Source: Pseudomonadota bacterium (GTDB lineage: Bacteria > Pseudomonadota > Alphaproteobacteria > Rhizobiales > Hyphomicrobiaceae). Taken from it: 52,464 bases of DNA. Within the stretch, counting starts at the first letter, position 1. Every line of letters starts with the position of its first letter. The notes beneath the pieces are model-generated. The model was not told the origin of the DNA. It made no database searches and was given only the letters and a program-made list of their open reading frames with translations. Shown one piece after another: positions 25,431 to 35,196 of the stretch. The position numbers were made by a program, and so were the translations under genes. Location of the stretch: contig JAFECH010000001.1 in assembly GCA_018242255.1 (NCBI GenBank), positions 1 through 52,464 of the forward strand, read 5' to 3'.

Positions 25431-27794
25431 CTAACCGGCATGCATTTCCGCTCCGAATCCAGCATCCAAGCTCTTTTTTGAATTTATGTGAGCCTTCAAA
25501 ATTGCGCCGAGCGTTGCTGCGATAAGCTCGGGATCGGCGGGTTTCGTTAGCCACGGAAGACCGGCTTTGGCAAGGATCGCAAGCGTCGCAGAATCGGTAC
25601 CGCCCGATAGCAGAACGCTTGGAATTTCTTCGCCAAATTTTTTCGCCATCCGTCTAATGAATTCCAGGCCCGTCTCCGTGCCGCGCAAGTCGAAGTCGAG
25701 GACGGCTGCGTCGATGACGAGGCCATTGTCTAGGGCGGCTTCGGCTTCGATGTTGTTTTGGTAGCCGAAGGCTACGTTGCCGCGATCTTCCAGGTCTTTC
25801 GTCAGTGCAGCGACGATCAGAGGGTCATCGTCCAAGATCAAAATCCGCATGCCGCAAATGCTCGGCTCCAGGGCGTTCAGCGCCGGCGGGCGCTGCATAT
25901 GTTCGATGACGGCGTTTGTCGGCAAAACAATCGAGAAACGTGAGCCGCGTCCAGGTCGCGAGGAGACGGCGATCCGCATGTCCAGCAGTTCGGCGTAGCG
26001 GCGCGCGATGGAAAGTCCGAGGCCAAGGCCGTCGTTCGCACCGTAAGCACGATGGGCGGCCCGTGAAAATTCTTCGAATATCTGTTCCCGGCGGTCGTCG
26101 GATAGTCCGGGCCCCGTATCATAGACGTCAATGACGCGCTGTCCGTCCCGGCAGCGGGCGGCCAGAATGACGCCGCCGTGCTTCGTAAACTTCAGTGCGT
26201 TCGAGACGAGATTGCGAATGATCGTTTCGAGAAGAGCGGCGTCAGTTTCGATCACCCAGTCGCGGCCGCGGCTCAGGAATTTTAGGCCGTTCTGCTCGGC
26301 TTCGACGCGCGATCCAACGGAGATGCGTTCGATAAGGTCGCAGATAGAGACCGGCGTTTTTGTAGGTTCTATGAGTTTGGCGTCGAGACGGGACACGTTC
26401 AGCAGCGCGTCGAACATGCCTTTCAATCCGCGTAAGCCTTCTTCCATTTGCGCGACGAGCGTCGTGGCCTCGCCGCCGCTGACACGACGCGATAGGGCGC
26501 GTGCGAACAATGTGAGGGCATGGAGGGGCTGGCGCAAATCATGGCTGGCGGCTGCGAGGAAGCGCGATTTGGCTTCGGTGGCGCTTTCGGCTGCGGCCTT
26601 TGCCCGTTCCAGGCCAATGTTCTGCTCGGCGAGGCGCTGTGTGCGTTCCCGCACCTGACTTTCGAGTGACTGGTTGGCGTCCGCAAGAGATGATCGTTGG
26701 GCGTCCAGTTCCTTCACGAGGGATCGCAGAGATTGCGACAGGACGCGGGCTTCCTGATAGCCGGAAACCTGGGGGAATTCGAGTTTCTGACCGCGTCTCA
26801 GTCGTTCGGCAACATCAGCGAGTTGGAGCAGCGGCTGCGATAGTTTGCTTGCGAGGATCCAAGCCAGAATCGCTGCGAGAAGCGCAAAGATCGTACCGGA
26901 AATGACGATTGTGCGTTGGAGGCTTCGGACGGGCGCGAAGGCCTGTCGCTGGTTCTCACGCACCAAGACGATCCAGTTGAGGCCGGTATACGAACGATAG
27001 CCGTCACTTTTCGAGAAGCCGGTTACGTAGGCGCGATTGTCTGGCCAGCGTTCGACGGCAAAGCCGGCGTGGCCGGGACGGGCAGCGTCGATACTGGGCA
27101 AATCCAGTGTTTTGCCTGTTATGTCATCGGGACCAAATAGAACCTGGTGTTCTTCGTTGAGAACGATCACGTCGGCAGGGATGGCGTCTTTCATGCTGCC
27201 GAGAAGGGTATCGCGAACTTCCTCTGCCCAGTCAGCGCTCAAAGTTGCGCCAAGAACGCCGATGATTTTTTTGTCGTCCGAAACCGGAACCGCAAGATCG
27301 ATGAAGTCGGATGCGCCGCGTCCTTCATGCGGAATGCGTTGTGCGGTCGTGGAGTTGGGCAACTTGACGTCGCCGACGTACGCGTCCTTTAACCCGCGCT
27401 TGAACCAAAGCTGGTTCTTGACGTTGTGGCCCTCGTATTCGCCGCCTGTCGCGCTCAGGATTTTTCCGTCAGGATCGGCGAAGCCAATCCAGGAATAATC
27501 CGAATAGGCGCTTTGAAATCGTTCGAGAGACATGCGGAGAGAATCCGGCGCGTCCGTTTTTTGCAGGATACGGCCGAGGGCCGCCATATTGTCGAGAGAC
27601 CGCAAACGCTCAAACATCGCGCGGTCGAGCTTATCCTGCATTTCGTCGGCAAGAAGCGCCAGCGACTGGCCGATTTCCTGCTCCAAGCGGCTCACGGCGT
27701 CGTGGCCGACAACATATGACACGGCGATCGTCAGCAAAAACGAAACGACCGAAATCGCGGCAGCGATCAATACTTTTAACGATACCCGGCGCAT
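25431..27794 (-). CDS. Hybrid sensor histidine kinase/response regulator
   Basis: This 787-residue protein has TM1 (about 5-29), a periplasmic dCache-like sensor (about 40-285), TM2 (about 294-316), a HAMP region, a coiled-coil linker (about 360-410), a dimerization domain with His418 (ASHDLRQPLHALTLF), an HATPase domain (N box near 528-533, GLGLGLSIA at about 589-597) and a C-terminal receiver with Asp700 (LDFDLRG). The HisKA sequence is the NahK-like hybrid-kinase type. It heads a two-gene unit with the NarL-type regulator. The ligand is unknown. Confidence 0.93.
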   Translation of the reverse strand: MRRVSLKVLIAAAISVVSFLLTIAVSYVVGHDAVSRLEQEIGQSLALLADEMQDKLDRAMFERLRSLDNMAALGRILQKTDAPDSLRMSLERFQSAYSDYSWIGFADPDGKILSATGGEYEGHNVKNQLWFKRGLKDAYVGDVKLPNSTTAQRIPHEGRGASDFIDLAVPVSDDKKIIGVLGATLSADWAEEVRDTLLGSMKDAIPADVIVLNEEHQVLFGPDDITGKTLDLPSIDAARPGHAGFAVERWPDNRAYVTGFSKSDGYRSYTGLNWIVLVRENQRQAFAPVRSLQRTIVISGTIFALLAAILAWILASKLSQPLLQLADVAERLRRGQKLEFPQVSGYQEARVLSQSLRSLVKELDAQRSSLADANQSLESQVRERTQRLAEQNIGLERAKAAAESATEAKSRFLAAASHDLRQPLHALTLFARALSRRVSGGEATTLVAQMEEGLRGLKGMFDALLNVSRLDAKLIEPTKTPVSICDLIERISVGSRVEAEQNGLKFLSRGRDWVIETDAALLETIIRNLVSNALKFTKHGGVILAARCRDGQRVIDVYDTGPGLSDDRREQIFEEFSRAAHRAYGANDGLGLGLSIARRYAELLDMRIAVSSRPGRGSRFSIVLPTNAVIEHMQRPPALNALEPSICGMRILILDDDPLIVAALTKDLEDRGNVAFGYQNNIEAEAALDNGLVIDAAVLDFDLRGTETGLEFIRRMAKKFGEEIPSVLLSGGTDSATLAILAKAGLPWLTKPADPELIAATLGAILKAHINSKKSLDAGFGAEMHAG

Positions 27795-28225
27795 CGGATC
27801 TTGCTCTTTCCGCGTTAGCGGAAAGCACCCTCAAACTTAATTGAGAACGATATCAAGACCGGATTTCTTAAAGTCTGGACAGGGAAGCATTACCGCAGTG
27901 CAGCCGGCATAGGTTTTCCGGAATAGGATAGGCTAATTGGCCTATTTCACTGCATCGACTTAGTTCGGCGGGCTGAGTGGCCTCACCTGTTCGAGAGGCG
28001 CACAGATGTATTTGCCAAGCGGATCCATGGCTCTGTCGGCATGGTCTCTCACGGTAGGCAGATCCGCTTGCAAGAGGCGTGCGCCGTCCCTCACCCCATC
28101 CAAAAGCGCCGCTTCAAACGTCGGGGCCTGGCTTACCCCCCAAGCCGGGCCCCGTTTCTGTTTGAGGCAGGCCGGTTTTGCGATCAGGACATTTGAGCGG
28201 CACCTCGATGACGGGCTTCGCCGCG
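27795..28225. other. Gene-poor region with a short inverted repeat
   Basis: No convincing gene lies here; the short open frame at 27960-28289 has the composition of a shadow frame. ATAGGC (27928-27933) and GCCTAT (27940-27945) form a perfect inverted repeat about 135 bases upstream of the hybrid-kinase start, and could be an operator for it. Confidence 0.35.
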
Positions 28226-28438
28226 TCAGCCGTTCTCGTCGATGAACTTTTGAACGGGAATGTTGTGCTGGCTCATCAGGGCGCGCCAATCGGCGACATG
28301 CTTTTCGAGCGTTGCGATGACGGCTTCGGTGATTTCGTCATCGGAAGCGGGGCCGTTAAAAACACGCGCCACACCGCCCTTCCAGAATGCGAGATGACCC
28401 TCAAGGGTCGACAATTCTCTGTTGGCCCAATCGATCAT
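28226..28438 (-). CDS. Small helical protein of unknown function
   Basis: From the ATG at 28438, preceded by GGGGGAGA, this is a 70-residue soluble protein starting MIDWANREL. It is predicted to be mostly helical (LSTLEGHLAFWKGG, then ITEAVIATLEKHVADWRALMSQHN). It has no cysteines and no signal peptide. No family was recognised. The strong ribosome-binding site and normal composition argue that it is a real gene. Confidence 0.65.
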   Translation of the reverse strand: MIDWANRELSTLEGHLAFWKGGVARVFNGPASDDEITEAVIATLEKHVADWRALMSQHNIPVQKFIDENG

Positions 28439-28571
28439 CGGCAGATCTCCCCCAGGCTGAGTTGTCGATAGCAACACTAGTGCGAATCAACGGTCGCCGG
28501 AATCGCATGGATTGGTCGGGTCCGTGAAAATTGTGGGAGTGTGGCAGCGGAGCACGGGACCTGCGGCGACG

Positions 28572-29534
28572 TCAGGATGCGATTTTCCGTCTAGCGGCAG
28601 CGCGCGACTGCCCACGTGTTTTCGATCGTGCCGGTTGATGTAATACTTGGTTGGCGCACGTTTTGAACAGCTCGACGAGTGCCACGAAGAGCGGTTCGCG
28701 TGCTGAGCTTTTGCGCCAACACATGGCGATCTGGCGACTCGGCTCGGAATTACTGAACGTCAACAGATGGATACTGCTCTCGGGCGCGCTCCGATTAAGC
28801 GTCGCCAGTTCCGGCAGGAGCGTAATGCCGACGTCGGCACTGACCATTTGCCGAAGGGTCTCAAGGCTCGTTGCCCGGAATGACGACCGCTCGTTAGCGC
28901 CGGAAAATGCGCAGACCTCAAGTGCGTGATCGCGGAGGCAGTGGCCGTCCTCCAGCAGCATCAGGTCATGATCGACGAGTTCGCCGACATCGATCGAGGT
29001 TCGCCGTGCTAACGGGTGACTGGTCGAGACAGCGAGCAGAAAGCGCTCTTCGAACAAAAACGCGGTGCGCAGCTGACTGTCGTTCACAGGGAGGGCAAGA
29101 ATGGCGGCATCGATTTCGCCGTCACGCAAGCGCGTCATCAGGTTTGAGCTTTTTTCCTCGATCAGGAGCAGTTCAAGATCAGGAAAACGCTTTCGTGTCG
29201 GTGGCACGAGATGGGGCAGCAGATAGGGCCCGAGAGTGGGAAAGACGCCCAAGCGTACGGTGCCGACCTCGGGGTTCAGATTCTGGCGAACGCTTTCTTT
29301 CAGCTGCTGGATTTCAAGCAAAACCTTCCGAGCCCTGGTTGCCGTCTCATCGCCGTAGGACGTCAGGATGACACCGCGGGAATCGCGTTCGACGAGCGCG
29401 ACGCCCAGCTCATCCTCGAGCTTTTTGATCTGTGCCGAGAGCGTCGGCTGGCTGACCTGACATGCCTCGGCGGCGCGACCAAAATGACGATACTTCGCGA
29501 GTGCGACCAGATATTCGAGCTCGCGAAGTGTCAT
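28572..29534 (-). CDS. oxyR: Peroxide-sensing regulator OxyR
   Basis: This 320-residue LysR-family protein has its DNA-binding domain at about 1-60 (MTLRELEYLVALAKYRHFGRAA) and the peroxide-sensing pair Cys199 and Cys208 (EDGHCLRDHALEVCAF), in the same numbering as E. coli OxyR. Oxidation to a disulfide would switch on antioxidant genes. The tail after about 300 is basic and probably disordered. It lies 24 bp after ahpF on the same strand, so it is the last gene of ahpC-ahpF-oxyR and is likely to be induced together with its targets. Confidence 0.95.
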   Translation of the reverse strand: MTLRELEYLVALAKYRHFGRAAEACQVSQPTLSAQIKKLEDELGVALVERDSRGVILTSYGDETATRARKVLLEIQQLKESVRQNLNPEVGTVRLGVFPTLGPYLLPHLVPPTRKRFPDLELLLIEEKSSNLMTRLRDGEIDAAILALPVNDSQLRTAFLFEERFLLAVSTSHPLARRTSIDVGELVDHDLMLLEDGHCLRDHALEVCAFSGANERSSFRATSLETLRQMVSADVGITLLPELATLNRSAPESSIHLLTFSNSEPSRQIAMCWRKSSAREPLFVALVELFKTCANQVLHQPARSKTRGQSRAAARRKIAS

Positions 29535-29558
29535 CCGTTGTTCAGGGCCTTGTGAGGT

Positions 29559-31139
29559 TTAAGCGGCTTTGACCTCTTTTTCGTCCGGCGCCGAGATGCG
29601 GATAAGGTGGTCAAAGGCCGCAAGCGAAGCTTTGGCGCCTTCACCGAGGGCTATGACGATTTGCTTGTAAGGCGTCACAGTGCAGTCGCCGGCAGCAAAC
29701 ACACCAGGCATCGAGGTGCGATTGTGCGAGTCAACAACGATCTCGCCGTACGGCGTCTGTTCGAGTGCACCTTTCAGCCACTCGGTGTTCGGCAACAGGC
29801 CGATCTGAATGAAGATGCCGTCGACCGGTAGGACGCGCTTATCGGAGGTCGTCCGGCTCTCGAAGGCGATGCCGATGACCTTTTGTCCGTCACCTTCGAC
29901 TTCGGTCGTCTTGGCGCCAGTTATGATGTCGACGTTCGGCAGGCTACGGAGCTTGCGCTGCAGAACTTCGTCGGCGCGAAGTTTAAAGTCGAGTTCGAGC
30001 AGCGTGACATGCTCGACGACGCCGGCGAGGTCGATTGCCGCCTCCACGCCCGAGTTCCCACCGCCGATTACAGCTACGCGCTTGCCTTTGAATAGTGGAC
30101 CGTCGCAGTGCGGACAGTAGGTGACGCCCTTATTGCGGTATTCCATCTCTCCCGGAACGCCGAGCTGCCGCCAGCGAGCGCCGGTCGCGAGGATGACGGA
30201 TTTCGATTTCAGCGACGCACCGTTCGCCAACTCGACTTCGAGGTACTCCCCCTTGCGCGCGATCTTTTCAGCGCGCTGAAGGTTCATGATCTCAACATCG
30301 TATTCCTTCACGTGCTCTTCGAGCGCGGCGGCGAGGTGCGGTCCTTCGGTGTGACGGACGGAAATGAAGTTCTCGATGGCTGCGGTGTCGAGCACCTGGC
30401 CGCCGAAGCGTTCAGTGGCGATGCCGGTGCGAATGCCTTTGCGCGCAGCGTAAATGGCAGCTGCTGCGCCGGCCGGACCGCCACCAACGACGAGCACCTC
30501 GAACGGTTCCTGCGCTTTGATCTTCTCGGCGCTGCGCGCAGCGGCCCCCGTGTCCAGCTTGGCGAGAATCTGTTCGGCGTCCATACGGCCTTGGCCGAAG
30601 ACCTCGCCATTCAGATAGATGGTCGGGACCGACATGATCTGGCGGGCTTCGACTTCTTCAGGAAAGACGCCGCCATCGATTGCAACGTGCTTGATGCGCG
30701 GATTGAGGACCGCCATCAGGTTCAGTGCCTGCACCACATCGGGGCAGTTCTGGCACGAGAGCGAGAAGTAGGTTTCGAAATGAAAGTCGCCGTCAAGCGC
30801 ACGAATTTGATCGATGATGGCCTGCTCGACACGCGGCGGGTGACCGCCGACCTGCAGCAGTGCCAAAACGAGCGACGTAAATTCATGTCCGAGTGGAATT
30901 CCTGCAAAACGAACGCCGATATTCTGGCCGGGTGCGGTCAGCGCGAACGATGGCGCTCTGTCAGAGCTGTTTTGCTCTTCGATCAGCGTGATCTTGTCGG
31001 AAAGGTTGGTGATGTCGGTCAACAGGCTGACCATCTCGACGGACTTTGCGCTCGCATCGACCGCGGCGCGAATCTCGATCGGGCGAACGACCTTTTCCAA
31101 ATAGCCTTTGAGCTGGGATTTGAGTGCGTCGTCGAGCAT
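29559..31139 (-). CDS. ahpF: Alkyl hydroperoxide reductase subunit F
   Basis: From MLDDAL at 31139 this is 526 residues, the usual AhpF length. The N-terminal tandem thioredoxin-fold domain has the active pair Cys129/Cys132 (LSCQNCPDV). A FAD-binding motif ([12 protein letters not shown], about 212-223), the flavin-reductase disulfide CPHCDG (about 343-348) and an NAD(P)H-binding GGGNSG motif follow. It passes electrons from NADH to AhpC. It lies 97 bp downstream of ahpC and 24 bp upstream of oxyR. The longer frame from 31190 adds an unlikely acidic extension. Confidence 0.96.
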   Translation of the reverse strand: MLDDALKSQLKGYLEKVVRPIEIRAAVDASAKSVEMVSLLTDITNLSDKITLIEEQNSSDRAPSFALTAPGQNIGVRFAGIPLGHEFTSLVLALLQVGGHPPRVEQAIIDQIRALDGDFHFETYFSLSCQNCPDVVQALNLMAVLNPRIKHVAIDGGVFPEEVEARQIMSVPTIYLNGEVFGQGRMDAEQILAKLDTGAAARSAEKIKAQEPFEVLVVGGGPAGAAAAIYAARKGIRTGIATERFGGQVLDTAAIENFISVRHTEGPHLAAALEEHVKEYDVEIMNLQRAEKIARKGEYLEVELANGASLKSKSVILATGARWRQLGVPGEMEYRNKGVTYCPHCDGPLFKGKRVAVIGGGNSGVEAAIDLAGVVEHVTLLELDFKLRADEVLQRKLRSLPNVDIITGAKTTEVEGDGQKVIGIAFESRTTSDKRVLPVDGIFIQIGLLPNTEWLKGALEQTPYGEIVVDSHNRTSMPGVFAAGDCTVTPYKQIVIALGEGAKASLAAFDHLIRISAPDEKEVKAA

Positions 31140-31236
31140 GGCATTATCCTGTTCGTCGTCCGAAGGACTGAGTTCGTGCGTGCGTGGCATTGCCGCGATG
31201 GCCTTCCCGATGAAGGAAAGGCCATCAGGCGCGTTG

Positions 31237-31800
31237 TTAGATCTTGCCGACGAGTTCCAGCGAAGGTGCGAGTGTCTTCTGGCCCTCTTCCCACTTCGCG
31301 GGGCAAACCTCGCCCGGATGTGCTGCGACGTACTGGGCGGCCTTTACTTTGCGGAGGAGGTCGGCGGCGTTGCGGCCGATACCTTCAGCCGTCACTTCCA
31401 TCGCCTGGATGATGCCTTTCGGATCGACGATGAAGGTGCCGCGGTCAGCGAGGCCCTGGTCTTCGCGCATGACTTCGAAGTTGCGGGTGATCGCGCCCGT
31501 CGGGTCGCCGATCATCGCGTACTTGATCTTGCCGATCGTGTCGGAGCTGTCGTGCCAGGCCTTGTGCGTGAAGTGCGTGTCGGTCGAAACCGAGAAAACT
31601 TCGACGCCGAGCTTTTGCAACTCTGCGTAGTGATCGGCGACGTCGCCGAGTTCGGTCGGGCAAACGAAGGTGAAGTCGGCCGGGTAGAAGAAGAAGACGG
31701 CCCATTTGCCCTTGATGTCGGCGTCGGAGACTTCGACGAATTTGCCCTGCTTGTACGCTTGAGCTTTGAACGGTTTGATTGCGGTATTGATAAGAGACAT
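31237..31800 (-). CDS. ahpC: Alkyl hydroperoxide reductase subunit C (peroxiredoxin)
   Basis: This 187-residue typical 2-Cys peroxiredoxin has peroxidatic Cys47 ([10 protein letters not shown]) and resolving Cys166 ([10 protein letters not shown]), at the positions known for AhpC. It reduces hydrogen peroxide, alkyl hydroperoxides and peroxynitrite, and is recycled by AhpF. It is the first gene of the operon, with an OxyR-type operator about 100 bases upstream. Confidence 0.97.
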   Translation of the reverse strand: MSLINTAIKPFKAQAYKQGKFVEVSDADIKGKWAVFFFYPADFTFVCPTELGDVADHYAELQKLGVEVFSVSTDTHFTHKAWHDSSDTIGKIKYAMIGDPTGAITRNFEVMREDQGLADRGTFIVDPKGIIQAMEVTAEGIGRNAADLLRKVKAAQYVAAHPGEVCPAKWEEGQKTLAPSLELVGKI

Positions 31801-31899
31801 CTGTTGTCCTGGTCGTAGGTTGCAGCGAAAGCGAAACTTTCGCGGTGCAATATAAGCATTCTCCGGCGATAGAGAATTTGGATAAATGTCGCAACTTCA

Positions 31900-31936
31900 A
31901 TAGCTTCAGCCTATGGCGGCAATAGAGCTGATGTGG
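31900..31936. promoter_or_regulatory. OxyR-type binding site upstream of ahpC
   Basis: ATAG (31900-31903), seven bases, CTAT (31911-31914), seven bases, ATAG (31922-31925): three of the four half-site blocks of the OxyR consensus match exactly and with correct spacing. The fourth position (GTGG at 31933-31936) does not match. The site lies 100 bases upstream of the ahpC start, in the region shared with divergent sorA. Confidence 0.8.
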
Positions 31937-32122
31937 CGCAGAATTGGCGAGCTGGGGCCCGGTTTTGTGCCGTGCGAAGAGGGCATTGACCCACCCTCGT
32001 TGCCTGCATCCAAAAGTTGCGGCGATTGAAACGATCAAAGAGATCTGTTGGACGAAAACGATCGATCTCGTCTTCATCAAGCAACGAGAAATGCAATCAG
32101 TTTTGCTTGTTGGGGATCGGCC

Positions 32123-33361
32123 ATGTCGTCATTCGAATTTGGGCAACGCGTGCTGACGCGGCGGACTCTTTTGCGACGCGCCGCTGCGGGAGGCGCAGTG
32201 GTGATGTCGGCGCCTGCGTGGGCTGGTGGCGTTGATCTACCGCTTTACGGTGGCGGCGGCGAGCGCGAGACGACGACGGCGTTCCCGCAGAAGGGCAAGA
32301 TGATCTTGCAGCGGACGCGCCCGCCACTTTTGGAGACGCCGTGGGAAACGTTCGACAAAGGCGTCTTCACGCCCAACGATCAGTTCTATGTGCGTTGGCA
32401 TTGGGCCGGCATTCCCGAAAGCGTCGACGTCGATACGTTCCGGCTTAAGGTTCACGGAAACGTCGAGCGCGAGCTATCGCTTTCGCTGTCCGAACTCGTT
32501 CGCAAATTGCCTCGCGTCGAACTTGCGGCCGTCAATCAGTGTTCGGGCAATTCCCGCGGTCTCTTCAATCCGCGCGCGCCGGGCGCCGAATGGGGCAACG
32601 GGGCGATGGGAAATGCGCAATGGACGGGGTTCCGTCTCAAGGATCTTCTCGACTTGGCCGGCGTGAAGGCTGGAAGCATCCAAGCGCGTTTCGCGGGGCT
32701 TGAGACGCCCGTTATCGATGGTGGGCCCCACTTCAAGAAGTCGCTGGCGATCGATCATGCTCGGGACGGCGATGTCATGGTGGCGTACGCCATGAACGGA
32801 GAACCGTTGCCTTTCCTCAACGGCTTTCCGCTAAGGCTCATCGTGCCTGGATGGTACGCGACCTATTGGATGAAGATGCTGTCGGACATCGAGGTTCTCG
32901 ACACGCCCGATGAGAATTTCTGGACCAAGAAAGCCTATCTCATTCCCGATACGCCTGGCGCAAATATCAAGCCCGGCGAGAAGGACGTTAAGATGGTCCC
33001 GATCAATCGCATGGTTCCGCGATCATTCTTCACGAATGTTGCCGCGGTCGCGAATGTCAAAGCCTCTGCTCCAAACGCTCTTCGCGGCATTGCCTTTGGT
33101 GGCGACTGCGGCGTCGCGAGGGTCGAAACGTCTGTTGATGGTGGCCACAGTTGGCACACGGCTGAGCTTGGCTCGGATGAAGGGAAATACGGCTTCCGCA
33201 GGTGGAACGCCAACATCGCGCCGATCGATGCCGGCACGCGTTTGAGCGTTATGGTCCGCTGCGTCAACGCGAACGGCGAGGTTCAGCCGGACAAGCCAAA
33301 CTGGAATCCATCGGGCTTCATGCGCAACGTCATCGAGACCGTTGATCTCGTTGCGGCTTAG
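32123..33361 (+). CDS. sorA: Sulfite dehydrogenase molybdenum subunit (SorA-like)
   Basis: From the ATG at 32123 this is 412 residues with a Tat signal (LTRRTLLRRAAAGGAVV, about 11-27), so it folds before export. The sulfite oxidase family molybdopterin domain has the Mo-ligating Cys140 in NQCSGNSRG and the segment EWGNGAMGNAQWTGFRLKDLL (about 156-176). A C-terminal Mo-co dimerisation domain follows. It oxidises sulfite to sulfate and gives electrons to the SorB cytochrome encoded 10 bp downstream. The SoxC family is a close relative, but the SorB partner supports SorA. Confidence 0.93.
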   Translation: MSSFEFGQRVLTRRTLLRRAAAGGAVVMSAPAWAGGVDLPLYGGGGERETTTAFPQKGKMILQRTRPPLLETPWETFDKGVFTPNDQFYVRWHWAGIPESVDVDTFRLKVHGNVERELSLSLSELVRKLPRVELAAVNQCSGNSRGLFNPRAPGAEWGNGAMGNAQWTGFRLKDLLDLAGVKAGSIQARFAGLETPVIDGGPHFKKSLAIDHARDGDVMVAYAMNGEPLPFLNGFPLRLIVPGWYATYWMKMLSDIEVLDTPDENFWTKKAYLIPDTPGANIKPGEKDVKMVPINRMVPRSFFTNVAAVANVKASAPNALRGIAFGGDCGVARVETSVDGGHSWHTAELGSDEGKYGFRRWNANIAPIDAGTRLSVMVRCVNANGEVQPDKPNWNPSGFMRNVIETVDLVAA

Positions 33362-33371
33362 GGAGAATGAG

Positions 33372-33704
33372 ATGCAACGCTTCGCGTCGATTTTTGGGGT
33401 TTTCTGTGCCGTTACAATTCTTGGCGCGACAGCGCAGGCCAAAGACAGCTTCGATTTCAAGTCGGAGAGCTTTGATTTGCCGGCGGGAGAACGGACGTTC
33501 ACCGGTCCCGGTGCGGATCCGGTCAACAACAACTGTTTGACCTGTCATTCGGCGGGAATGGTGACGGTCCAACCGCATCTATCGAAGGCGACGTGGGAAG
33601 GGATCGTGAAGAAGATGATCAACGTATACAAGGCGCCGGTGCCGGAGGCCGACGTTACGCCGATCGTCGATTATCTCAGCAAAGGTCCGTCAGCCAGCAA
33701 ATAG
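33372..33704 (+). CDS. sorB: Sulfite dehydrogenase cytochrome c subunit (SorB-like)
   Basis: From MQRFAS at 33372 this is 110 residues with a signal peptide (about 1-23, ATAQA) and one heme-binding motif CLTCH (55-59). Its size and place immediately after sorA fit SorB, the monoheme cytochrome that accepts electrons from the molybdenum subunit and passes them to the respiratory chain. The start is preceded by GGGAGAAT. Confidence 0.92.
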   Translation: MQRFASIFGVFCAVTILGATAQAKDSFDFKSESFDLPAGERTFTGPGADPVNNNCLTCHSAGMVTVQPHLSKATWEGIVKKMINVYKAPVPEADVTPIVDYLSKGPSASK

Positions 33705-33711
33705 GTGTCGA

Positions 33712-34953
33712 TCATTTTGCAAGCGTCTGGTCGTATGCGAGCACGGCGTCGAGCAGAACCTGGGCGCCTGCCGCACATTCTTCCGAGCTTGTCGATTCAG
33801 CTTCGTTGTGACTGATGCCGCCTTCGCATGGCACGAAGATCATCGTGGTCGGCGCGACGCGCGCGATGTAGGCCGCATCGTGGCCCGCACCGGATACCAT
33901 TTCGCGCATACCGAAGCTTGATTTCGCCGCCGCGCCACGGACACAGTCAATCAGCTCGGGTGCGAACTTCACGGCGGGGGACGCCCAGATCTTTTTTTCC
34001 TCGTAGGTCAGGCCGAGCGCCGGGATCGCCGTTTTGAGCGCGGTACGAAGGTCTGCTTCCATCGCATCGAGCGCGTTTTCGTCGGGGTGACGCATGTCGA
34101 CAGTCAGGAAGACTTCACCCGGTACAACGTTGCGGCTGTTGGGCTTGTTCTCGATCAATCCTACGGTCGCGACACCAGGCTGATGTTTCTGGCCGATGGC
34201 ATCGACGGCTTCGATGATCCGAGCAGCGCCGACGAGAGCGTTCTTCCGCAGATGCATCGGCGTGGCGCCGGTGTGAGCGTCCTGGCCGTGCACCGTGATC
34301 TCATACCAGCGCATGCCCTGGACGCCGGTGACGATGCCGATCATTTTCTTTTCAGCTTCGAGGATCGGGCCTTGCTCAATGTGAAGCTCGAACATCGCCG
34401 AGAGTTTGTGATCACCCGCCTTCATCGCGCCGCGGTAGCCGATCCGCTCCAGCTCTTCCAGGAACGTCACGCCGTCGCGGTCGACTTGCTCATAGGCATA
34501 AGCTGGTGGGAACACACCGGCAAAAACGCCAGACGCGACCATGGCCGGAGGGAAGCGCGAGCCTTCCTCGTTCGTCCAGTTGACGATCTCGATCGGGGCG
34601 TTCGTTTCGTAGTCTTGTTCGTGCAGCGTACGCATGACTTCGAGCGCGGCGAGAACGCCGAGAACGCCGTCGAATTTGCCGCCGGTCGGCTGGGTGTCGA
34701 GATGCGATCCCATAGCGATTGGCGGGAGGCTGCTGTCGCGTCCGCGTCGGGTCGCGAACATGTTGCCGACCTCGTCGATGGTGATCGTACAACCCATCGC
34801 TTCGCACTGGGCCTTGAACCAGTCTCGAACAAGCTTGTCCTCGTCGGTGAGGGTCAGGCGCTTGATGCCGCCTTTTTCCGTGCCGCCGAACTTGGCGGTG
34901 TCCATCAAGCTGTCCCACAGCCGTCGCGAATTAATTTTCAGATTGGTCAGCAT
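33712..34953 (-). CDS. M20-family Zn-dependent amidohydrolase (N-carbamoyl amino acid/allantoate type)
   Basis: From MLTNLKINS at 34953 this is 413 residues. It has the M20 dinuclear-zinc signature: MGSHLDTQPTGGKFDGVLG with the metal-bound His and Asp, then NEEGSRFPP (the metal Glu), HIEQGP, and SGAGHDAAYIA near the C-terminus. The family includes N-carbamoyl-L-amino-acid hydrolase, allantoate amidohydrolase and beta-ureidopropionase, and sequence alone does not separate them. The start matches the usual family N-terminus; ATG at 34971 and a start at 35013 are alternatives. It is convergent with sorB. Confidence 0.9.
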   Translation of the reverse strand: MLTNLKINSRRLWDSLMDTAKFGGTEKGGIKRLTLTDEDKLVRDWFKAQCEAMGCTITIDEVGNMFATRRGRDSSLPPIAMGSHLDTQPTGGKFDGVLGVLAALEVMRTLHEQDYETNAPIEIVNWTNEEGSRFPPAMVASGVFAGVFPPAYAYEQVDRDGVTFLEELERIGYRGAMKAGDHKLSAMFELHIEQGPILEAEKKMIGIVTGVQGMRWYEITVHGQDAHTGATPMHLRKNALVGAARIIEAVDAIGQKHQPGVATVGLIENKPNSRNVVPGEVFLTVDMRHPDENALDAMEADLRTALKTAIPALGLTYEEKKIWASPAVKFAPELIDCVRGAAAKSSFGMREMVSGAGHDAAYIARVAPTTMIFVPCEGGISHNEAESTSSEECAAGAQVLLDAVLAYDQTLAK

Positions 34954-35196
34954 TTTGGCCCGGCGATCCATGTGCTCGTCTAAATCAGAAGTCGACGCAT
35001 AGCGAGATCGCAACCGGAAGCCAAAACCATTTTAGTGTTCGCTTCGATATGTCCAATTATCCCCGATTACGTTGCTCTCTTGCGGCGTCAGAGTTCACAT
35101 TCCGTTTGCTCTACGCTGCGAAGGTCATCGACGCGCAAGCTTGGAGGGTCACAATGGGTGCGATCTCTGCATTTTTCGAAATTTGAAGGTGGTCCG

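Noticed and set aside
27960..28289. Minus-strand frame of 109 codons
   Set aside because: It is Arg/Pro/Ser-rich in the manner of a shadow frame, has no ribosome-binding site and overlaps the better-supported small gene at 28226-28438.
30108..31412. Plus-strand frame of 434 codons opposite ahpF
   Set aside because: It is antisense to ahpF, which has clear catalytic motifs; the plus-strand translation matches no family.
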